This document shows positions 51,425 through 62,837 of a DNA stretch of 64,000 nucleotides, one piece after another. The notes beneath the pieces are model-generated. The model saw only the letters and a list, made by a program, of their open reading frames with translations, was not told where the DNA came from and did not search any database. Position numbers and translations under genes: made by a program. Source of the DNA: Liolophura sinensis (taxonomy: Eukaryota > Mollusca > Polyplacophora > Chitonida > Chitonidae); the NCBI RefSeq assembly GCF_032854445.1, contig NC_088305.1, forward strand, positions 24,399,400-24,463,399, read 5' to 3'. How positions within the stretch are numbered: the stretch's first letter is position 1; every line of letters starts with the position of its first letter.

Positions 51425-54400
51425 CTGAAAAAAAGAAAATAATTAATAATGAGTCCTAAAATTTTGTGAATGTGTTTTTTTCTCTATAATTGTACAGCTC
51501 TACCAAATCTACAATGTTTTTTTTCTCTATAATTGTACAGCTCTACCAAATCTACAATGTTTTTTTTTCTCTATAATTGTACAGCTCTACCAAATCTACA
51601 ATGTTTTTTTCTCTATAATTGTACAGCTCTACCAAATCTACAATGTTTTTTTTCTCTATAATTGTACAGCTCTACCAAATCTACAATGTTTTTTTCTCTA
51701 TAATTGTACAGCTCTACCAAATCTACAATGTTTTTTCTCTATAATTGTATTGTACAGCTCTACCAAATCTACAATGTTTTTTCTCTCTATAATTGTACAG
51801 CTCTACCAAATCTACAATGTTTTTTTCTCTATAATTGTACAGCTCTACCAAATCTACAATGTTTTTTTCTCTATAATTGTACAGCTCTACCAAATCTACA
51901 ATGTTATTAGCTTACAGAAATAAATCCGTTGGAACTAATTTTCCTTTGTCTCGTATAGGATTTTTTTTGTTTTTTTTCCCCTTCGCGGCGAAATTTTACT
52001 GTTTTTTTTATTTTCACATTTTTCGCTCAGTTGCCTTCGCGACTAAAATAAGAAAACCATAAATCGCACATATCATCTATGATGCAAATCAGGATGAAAC
52101 CCACGCGCCTCCTGGCCCCAATGCGTTAGCTGTGAATTCATGTCCAGATCATGCTGGTTTCCCCTTCGGCTGAACGTGGAAGGTCTGTTAGCAACCTGCG
52201 AATGGTGGTTGGTTTCCCCCGGGCACTGCCCGGTTTCCTCCCACGTGGCAGCTGGCAGCCGTCGTATTGGTTTATCGTATTGGTTTATTGTCATGACGGT
52301 GAGAGTCACTGGGAGGTGAAAATGACGTCACGTACAGGTCGTTTTGTTTTTGGAATCTTTTCACTGTTTTGTTACAGGACTGATCACGAGACAATATAAA
52401 GTCTTCTATGTGTTACACATGCGTAATTCGTGCAACTGGGCTCAAGATTTGCCTCCAAACCGAAGAGAGAAGGTGCACTAATTGGATAATATTGCCACAT
52501 AGACATTATAGGTTGTTGATACACTATAAATGTTCGCACCTAGTTAAAATTGGCCTTTATCAGAACATTTGTTTTGGATATAGCTGAAATCGTTTTGCCC
52601 AGTGTTACTACCCATCCCACTGATGATTTGTAGAGACAAATGCAAGGTGCGTGTGGAGATATGGCATCGTACAACACGAAAGTTATATTTCGGGGCTTGA
52701 AGTTGACAAATTTACAATATAAATAGTAAGAAAAATCAACACGTTCGTGTAACCGAAAGAAAATGTTCACTGACGTACGCCCGGTAAAGCGAGAAAGCGC
52801 GAGACATTGCGGGAAAAGACAAACGCGCGGCTCACCTGTGACCTGCTCGCAATCCAGACAGAGGCACTGGTTGACGATAGGCAAGAAGAATTCCTGTTCC
52901 TGGAGCTCTCCCTCAACTTCCGTGGGGCAGCTCATAATGACTGGTTTCTGTTGGGTACTTTTGGCCGTGCAGCACTTACAGCCGCGTTGAGTCAAGTGCA
53001 CGCCCTTGGATGGAGAGATGAGTGGATAATCTGTAGAGTTTCCACACTGGCCGTCGCAGTATTTGTACTCGACGGGTTGCAAAGAGATACAACCGAAGTT
53101 GTCATCTGTGATCGTCTCGGTCACCGAGTGAATCTGACACTCACCTACAATGAGATAACAGTAAGATGCGCTACAACCAGTTTTCGCTTCCGTCAGCGAG
53201 CGATTCTGGCATTCACCTACAGTGAGCAATGAGAAAAATTAAGCTACCACCAAAAAAAGTGTTTGACATTCACTTAGACTGAACAGTGAGATGATGAGAT
53301 CACTCCTGCCAACGAATGATTCTGCCATTCAACTACAATGAGATAAAAGTAAGATACGTAACTACCACTTTTCGTTTCCGTCAGCGAGCGATTCTGGCAT
53401 TCATCTACAGTGAGCAAAGAGAAAAATTAAGCTACCACCCAAAAAGTGTCTGACATTCACCTAGATTGAGCAATGAGACAAACTCATAGAAAACATAAAA
53501 ATGATGCCAAAGTCAGACGAAATAGCGTCCAAACTTATTTGCAAATATGATCTTTAATATTTTTTTGGATTTTTTTTTCAAGAGAAAAGGTATTTTAAAA
53601 TATTTTTGTATGGTGGGTATTTGAGGCCAACTTTTGACATTTATCGTTGTTGCATAATAATCTTCTAATTAAGGATGTGATGCTTGTTTAATAAATTTAT
53701 TTGAATGTAAATTTGTTGTTCATATCGAAACATATGCATTTTTCCAAAAATGATAATATTTATGAACATATTAAAAATATAAGTATGATCCAAATTGAGG
53801 TTTAATACATTTTTTAGCTGAAAAGAAAAATTCTAGTGCAAAAATATTTACTAAACCTGTGTTACATCCTCATTTATGACGTTATTAAACAAAGACTATA
53901 AATACCAAAAGGTGGTGCCAAATAACCACTATACAAACATTATTTTCAAGTGTCTTTTTCTCCTTAAGGAAAAACCGGAAAAAAATATTGAAGACTACAT
54001 TTAGGAATAACTTTTCGCACTCTTTCATCTTAACTTTATGTCATTTTTATGTTTTCTCCACCTTTAAGATTTTCTCATCAGAATCCGGAAGTCTCATTAG
54101 GGTCGTCTCCGTGAACAAATGTATCTGGTATTCACTGAAAGTGAACAATGAGATACACTAAAGGTACAACAGGGTTTCTCATCGAAAATCGTCTCTGTTA
54201 CCGAATGAATCCGTCCCTCGCTTATTCCGTGAACAATGAGATAAACTTAAGATATAACCGGAAATTTCGAACCATGATTTTAGGCACTACATCCACTTGG
54301 CATTTTGGACTTTTACAGCATACTAACCGGGTATCAAAACTTACATTCAAAATACCACTTAACAACAGAAAAAAACGTCAAAATAGATAAACGCAAGGGT

Positions 54401-57400
54401 AGTTTCTGACACAATGGTTTTGGCACTTTTCCCATTGAGGCGCTCCCATGGAATAGAGCTGATTATGTGCAAAAGAGAGCAAATCGCAATTTTCACAGCG
54501 ACTTATAACTGTAAAATCTTTGGAGCTGCCCGTTGTCTATGTGTTTAAGATGCTGTACCGCTAACCAATGAGGTCTGGTCCTTGTACCGTCAGGCCGTGA
54601 CCTTATGTCAGGAGGGTTTTCAGGCGACATATTTGATAGTTGTTTCATACATTGTTTCACCCCGCATTATGTTATTATAACACAATGCTGTATCATATTC
54701 AACACAATATCCTGTTAGTCTAATCTTTGTATGTACGTATGCTTGGGGGTTTAACTTTGTATTTAATAATTTTCCAGTCATATAACGACGAGGAGTGTTA
54801 CACATTGGGTGTGGGTACATATATTGTGTCTTCTTGTGGCAAGGCGAGTCCATGGCGCCAAAGTTCTCTCGCCACTGAATCATCATGCCGAAGACACCAG
54901 ACATGACACCCCACCCAGGTACATTATACTGACACTGGGCCAACCAATCATATTTTCTTGATCTAACCTCTCACTACTGAACGCCAAGCGAGGCAGCAGT
55001 AAGTACCATTTTTAAAGTCTTTGGTGTGAGGGAGCCGGGTTTGATCCCGGGGTCTCTTGACTTTGAGGCGGACCACCGAAGCGGTCAGTAGAATCTTTGT
55101 ATTGAATTAACAGAATATGTATGTTATATTTAACAGAACAATCTGTTACAATAGCAGAATACATTCTAGCATCACTCAGATAACAGAATTTCTGTTACAA
55201 TTGACAATTTTTTTTGGAGTATGCTCCAGAATATTTCACTCATACAATGGCGGTCAGTCTTATGGGTGGAAGAAAACAAAGTCCCTGGGGTAAAGCACCG
55301 ACCTTATAGTTAAGCTACTTACGAATCTTCCCACAAGACATGCACGCCATATTGGTGGAATACAAATGGTCTTGCACAAATGTCTTGCATCTACAAATTC
55401 TCTGTCCAAACCCGGTTTTGAGCTCGCATTAAGCATGGTGTGTCGCGGTGACTGAAAGGCACACATCTTTAACCATTTACTACAGACCACTCGCGGTTTG
55501 CTGGGGAAAGCGTTAGATTGCTTTGGAAACGATTTTATACCCTGCGTCTTTAGAACCGCTTAATATTGTCTTATGCGTACGCTGAAAAGCTCACTTTTCG
55601 GTTTGTTGCAGGACAAGCAGCATCCAAATGGACCACTCCAGATCTTCTCGTCCCCCTGTGATAATGAAACAAAAATATGTACTTCATGAAGATTAAATCA
55701 AATGTATTGCTGAGATTATTGAAATCCAATCATATATCTTTTAATGTGACACATCGCTGGTACGGGAGTTTTAAGTCAAATTTCTGGGCACAAGATGCAC
55801 CAGTTGGCTTTCTCCCGTCACTTGAGGGCAATACTGTACTCCACATCCTCACCAAGGCCAGAAACCACTGCGCAAGAGTTTAAGACTGTCAAGGTTCCAA
55901 CTGACAAGTGTATTGTGAGGCAAAGGTTAGACACGCAGCCACGTATACGTATGAAGAAAATCAAAATAATATTCGCTTGCTTGACGCGAAAGATCATTTT
56001 CAGCAACATGAGGCGTCTCCTTGTACATTTAGAAGAATTAACCGTTACATGCTCCATACACTTTTCTGACAACCGAACAACTGCTATTAGACCCATCACT
56101 ATTAGGCGATCAGCGCCGAGTAATACAATATCAAAACTGCTAACAGTGAAGGAATCGGTAAGACCGGAGTCGGGATTGAATAAATGAATGCTTATGGCTT
56201 TACGCCACGTCGGCAATATTTCAGCCATACGATGACTTGAGTCGGGATTGAACCGGTGTTCAGGGTTGTACATAGTGGTACTGTTTCAATCAGGTGTAAT
56301 AAAGATAAATTTTTGCGTGAAAATGTTGCCCAGCTCACCTCTTCACAGACTACAGGGTCACCACAGATGCTATCACACGTGACTCTTCCAGCAGCGCACC
56401 AACAGTAGGTACAGATATTGTCTGGACTAATCCATTCCTCTCCTGCCTGCAATAACAACAACAATAACGGTCATGTAAACAGCAAGAATTTGGTAATGGC
56501 TATAGCAGTCAGAACAACAACAGTTATAACATCAACAAGTCACAGTCAGAACAACAACAGCCAGAACAACAATAGGCTACCTATAGCATCAAAAGTTATA
56601 ACATCAACAAGTTACAACAACAACGGTCAGAACAACAACAACAGTGGGAACAACAACAATTCCAACATGAACAACAATCGGAACATCAACAGAGAACAAC
56701 AGATAGAACATCGCCAAAGGAATAGATGTACCAAAATGGTTTGAGCCATTCACAAGACCACAATGTTAAAAAAAATGGTCATAACAAAACAGCGCGACAC
56801 TGAAGCTTGATCTGTAACTTGCCATGGTAAAGCTACATGTATCAAGTTTCAGCTGAATACGAGGAATCAGACTGAAAAAAGACTGTTTTCGCTTCCAGTA
56901 ATGACTATTTTCGCTTCCAGTGATAGCAGTGATGACTGATTTGCTATAAGTGATGACTTTTGCTTCCAGTGATAACTGTTTCGCTATCAGTGATGACTGT
57001 TTCGCAATCAGTGATGACTGTTTTGCAATCAGGGATGACTGTTTCGCAATCAGGGATGACTGTTTCCTATCAGCGATGACTTTTGCTTCCAGTGATAACT
57101 GTTTCGCTATCAGTGATGACTGTTTCGCAATCAGTGATGACTGTTTCGCAATCAGTGATGACTGTTTCGCAATCAGTGATGACTGTTTCGCAATCAGGGA
57201 TGACTGTTCTGCTTCCAGTGATGATTGTTTTGCTATCAGTAATGACTGTTTTGCTTTCATTAAAAGCTGTTTTGCTGAGTCAATCCTGAATTAGGATAAC
57301 AGGATGGCTATTGGTCGGGCTAGAACGCAAACATCTCATCCGCTGTCTACAATCCCCAAACATGACTGCCACCACTATAAAATTTAGTATAGAAATCTTT

Positions 57401-60400
57401 AAAAACGTCAAGGTCTGTGGGGTCACGGAGATGAGGCAGGACGTGATCTCCGAAGACATGAAAACGCTGTTTTGTTGCGCTGTTTCTATCAATACGTTAT
57501 ACCTCTACATTCTCTGACTATATTTTGATCGCAAGGACACTAGTGATTGAGCTAAGCCTAAGAAAGCCCATCTCACGGATTCCAAAGGTCAAACTTGTCC
57601 AACGGGGACCGTTGTGTAAAGCGCGTGTAGAAAGCGGTGCCTGCGCTGTAAAGTGTATGTAAAGGGTCTCTACCGTCCAAGGAGCACACGTTATAGGACA
57701 CGCCCTCTTCTGTGCACATTTAAAACTAACTATTGATCTCAGCGCTCTGGCACGTGACTGGTCTAAACGTGCTACATGTATTTGAACTGAACTCGAATTA
57801 CCCACCGAAAAGTGTTAGTTAGAGTTAATCCTGAAGGTATGGCGTCTGGTTTAACAAGAATGGTCTACCTGGACTTGTTTGCCGTCCACGAAGCACACGT
57901 CACAAGCTGCCTGCTCCCCAGCAGAACATTCCGTCGTCTCCTCGCTGGGTCCCTCGCACGGCAAACCGTCGCCCTTTCGCTCAGGGTTGTGGCTCCGGAA
58001 GCGAGATTTGGTCTTGTTAGGGCACACACATTCCGCCCATACTGACCATCCCGTAAACGCACAGTCAGCTGGAAAATTAGTGAAAAGTTGTCATAGCAAC
58101 ATACGTCATGTAACAACAGACGTTATGGCAACAGCAGTTGTGGTGAGAGCAAGTTATAACAGGCGATATGACAACAAGTTATATCAAACATCATGACAGT
58201 AGCAAAAAACGCCATGTGAACAAGATATAACACACGCCACAATAGTAGCAACAGATGCCATGAGAAGAAGTTATAACAGACGTCAAGATAGTAACAACGG
58301 ACACTGTGGCAACGGCAGTCATGATGAGAACAAGTTACTGGTATGACTGACGTCATGGCAGTAGCAACAAACGCCAAGACAACAGGTGAACGGGTTAAAA
58401 CAGACGTCATGACAATAGCAACAGAATTGTTGAACAAATTATAACAGACACCAATCAGTGATAAAATAAAATCTTCAGTACTACAATTAATGAAAAAACA
58501 TTATGTAATGGAGTGAGACTGTTTAACACTTACCATCACAGTCTGGGTTTGGCATACACTCCAGATCGCCTGCAGCTACACATTTACTGAAAAAAGAGTG
58601 ATATACTGTGGATGAGCAATTGACTCAGATGTTCGGAGTACACGAATGTCTGACACAGATGTACGGAGTACACGAATGTCTGACACAAATGTACGGAGTA
58701 CACGAACGTCTGACACAGATGTACGGAGTACACGAACGTCTGACACAGATGTACGGAGTACACGAACGTCTGACACAGATGAATGGAGTACACGAACGCC
58801 TGACACAGATGTACGAAGTACACGAATGTCTGACACAGATGTACGGAGTACGCCAAAGGTCTGACACAAATGTACGGAGTACACGAACGTCTGACACAGA
58901 TGTACGGAGTACACGAACGTCTGACACAGATGTACGGAGTACACGAATGTCTGACACAGATGAACGGAGTACACGAATGTCTGACACAGATGAACGGAGT
59001 ATACGAATGTTTGACTCAGAGGTACGGAGTACACGAATGTTTGACTCAGATGTACGAAGTACACGAACGTCTGACACAGATGTACGGAGTACACGAATGT
59101 CTGACACAGATGTACGGAGTACACGAACGTCTGACACAGATGTACGGAGTACACGAACGTTTGACACAGATGTACGGAGTACACGAATGTTTGACTCAGA
59201 TGTACGGAGTACACGAACGTCTGACACAGATGTACGGAGTACACGAATGTTTGACTCAGATGTACGGAGTACACGAACGTCTGACACAGATGTACGGAGT
59301 ACACGAATGTTTGACTCAGATGTACGGAGTAAACGAACGTCTGACACAGATGTACAGAGTACACGAATGTCTGACACAGATGAACGGAGTACATGAATGT
59401 CTGACACAGATGTACGGAGTACACGAACGTCTGACACAGATGTACGGAGTACACGAACGTCTGACACAGATGTACGGAGTACACGAATGTTTGACTCAGA
59501 TGTACAGAGTACACAAACGTCTGACACAGATGTTCGGAGTACATGAATGTCTGACACAGATGAACGGAGTACATGAATGTCTGACACAGATGTATGGAGT
59601 ACACAAACGTCTAACACAGATGTACGGAGTACACGAACGTCTGACACAGATGTACGGAGTACACAAATGTTTGACTCAGATGTACGGAGTACACGAACGT
59701 CTGACACAGATGTACGGAGTACACAAACGTCTGACACAGATGTACGGAGTACACGAATGTCTGACTCAGATGTACGGAGTACACGAATGTTTGACTCAGA
59801 TGTACGGAGTACACGAACGTCTGACACAGATGTACGGAGTACACGAACGTCTGACACAGATGTACGAAGTACACGAATGTTTGACTCAGATGTACCGAGT
59901 ACACGAACGTCTGACACAGATGTACGGAGTACACGAATGTCTGACACAGATGAACGGAGTACACGAACGTCTGACACAGATGTACGGAGTACACGAATGT
60001 TTGACACAGATGTACGGAGTACACGAATGTTTGACTCAGATGTACGGAGTACACGAACGTCTGACACAGATGTACGGAGTACACGAACGTTTGACACAAA
60101 TGTACGGAGTACACGAATGTCTGACACAGATGTACGGAGTACACGAACGTCTGACACAGATGTACGGAGTACACAAACGTCTGACACAGATGTACGAAGT
60201 ACACGAATGTCTGACACAGATGCACGGAGTACACGAACGTCTGACAGATGTATGGAGTACACGAACGTCTGACACAGATGTACGGAGTACACGAACGTCT
60301 CACACAGATGTACGGAGTAAGGAACGTCTTCCTCAGATGTACAGAGTACACGAATGTTTGACACAGATGTACGGAGTACATGAACGTCTGACACAGATGA

Positions 60401-62768
60401 ACGGAGTACATGAACGTCTGACACAGATGTACGGAGTACACGAACGTTTGACTCAGATGATCGGAGTAACGAACGTATTCCTCAGATGTACAGAGTACAT
60501 GAATGTTTGACACAGATGTACAGAGTACATGAACGTCTGACACAGATGTGCGGAGTACACGAACGTCTGACACAGATGTACGGAGTACACGAACGTCTTC
60601 CTCAGATGTAGGCCGTAATACGACAAGCATTCATTCTTTCATTCCCTTCAAACTTTATGTGGGATAATTTGCCGGTGATTGGTGATATGACTTGTTAAAT
60701 TGTTAAGTACGACCTTAAACTTTAAGCACTCATTCACTCTTTCACTCTCTTCTTTTAAGAGTTTTTTTTGGGGGGGTTACAATTTTAAGCTAAAGGCCAA
60801 AATCACTTTGTGAAAATAGGGATGAAGAAGTGCTGAAAGATTTACCAGGTAGGCGTACATGTACATGTGTACTGACCAGGTTTCACAATCGGTCCTGTTT
60901 GACACCCAGCCCACCGGATATTCCCTGCCCTCGCTGTCGTAGCACGGACACTCGCTGGATTTGACACATGTGTCGCCGTGTAACAGATGACCCTCCGCGC
61001 ATCCACATCCGGGTTCGCAGTTGGCTTCCGTGTCCATGCATGTGGAAACCCCGCGGAAATCCGCACACGTCCTCGGGCATGTATTCACACAAGTCGAGTA
61101 GACTTGATGGTTTGTGCAATTGGGCAGGGCTGTAGCAAGAGGGCGGGTAAAGGTCATTGCTATTCTTGACAACACAGTGACTCACTGACAACACAGTGAC
61201 TTACTGACAGCATGGTGAGTCACGTACAACAGTGACTTACAACACCGTGACTCACTGACAACAGTGACATACATACAACACCGTGACTCACTGACAGAAT
61301 GACTTATTTACCACATAGTGACATACTTACAACAAAGTGACTCACTGACCACACATTGCCTTACTGACAACAGTGACTTACTTATAACACAATGACTCAG
61401 GAACAACACAATGACTTACTGACAACACAGTGACTCAATGAGAACAGTGACTTACTCACAACACAGCCACTTACTGACAACGCAATGGCTGACTGATATC
61501 AGTGACTTACTGACAACATGATGGCTCACTGGCAATAGTGTGACTTACTGACAACATAGTGACTCACTGACAATACAGTGACTCACTGACAACAGTGATT
61601 TACGAATCACTCAATGGCACTCTGACAACAGTGACTTATTGACAAAAGAATGGCTTACTGACATCAAAGTGACCTACGGACAGCAGTGAATCAAAACACA
61701 GTAACTCACTGACAACACAGTGATAACACTGACAACACAATGACTCAATGACAACAGTGATTTACTGACAACACAGTGACTCACTGACAACACAACGACT
61801 CACTGACAAATGACAGCACAATGACACTAACAAGAGTGACTTACAGCACAGTGACTTAATTACAACCCAGTGACTCACTGGTAGCACAACGTCTTACTGA
61901 CAAACTGACTTACTGACAATACAGTAACTCACTGACAACACAGTGACTTACGAACAACTAAGTGACTTACTGACAGCACAATGACTTACTGACAGCACAA
62001 TGACTTACTGACAGCACAGTGTGGGAAGACCTCGCAGTTGTCGTTCTCCTCCATGGGGCCAGTGCAGGTCATATTGTAGTCCAGTGTCTGATTAAGACAG
62101 TCGCGAGTTCGATACCGCAATCCGCCAGCACACATGTCACATGAACTCCACTCACTCCAGGCAGCCCAGTCTGTCAAGAAGACAATTTTAATCAGGAGAT
62201 AGATAGTCTATTGCATAAAGGTATTCAGAATGAATAAATAAAAATATACAACACACTGAACCCAATTTCATGCGGGTAGACAACATTGAAGTCATGACCA
62301 GTTTAGAAGGTTCTGTGTCTTATGGCAGGAATATAGATTAAACCTCGAAGGATGTTACGCCTGTCACTGTTTCTGCCAGGCCCTGCAGAGGAATTTCAGA
62401 GCAATATATTCAGCTGTAAAGCATTCGTACACAGAACAAAACAACATAAAATGGAACTGACCTTGACCTTCAACAGCACAGTATCGATATATAAAGCATG
62501 TTCGCTTTTTGTAAGGTCTATTATCGAATCTTCCAGAATCAAGTGCTACGGTAGCACTGCAGTACCAAGCTGAACTTCCGCAAAGTTTATGGAAGATACA
62601 GATCCGTCCGATTCACTGACCTGGCAAACTAATTCTTCAGTACAAATACATGTATTTTTTCGTCTGTGCTTAAATATAGGAAGTACTTTTCATTACTAAT
62701 ACCTTATGTATACTAAGCATGCCGAGCACTTCGAAATTTACAATACAGAGCTTTTTTACCATGTGCAT

Positions 62769-62837
<69 letters not shown>

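Noticed and set aside
56766-57294. Repetitive 114- and 164-codon frames (ISDDCFA, KQSSLIA)
   Set aside because: A 21-bp minisatellite inside an intron of the SCO-spondin-like gene.
58608-60630. Very long open frames on both strands (up to 599 codons)
   Set aside because: They are products of a 30-bp repeat whose period is a multiple of 3. Open frames on both strands at once, no start context and an intronic location speak against a gene.
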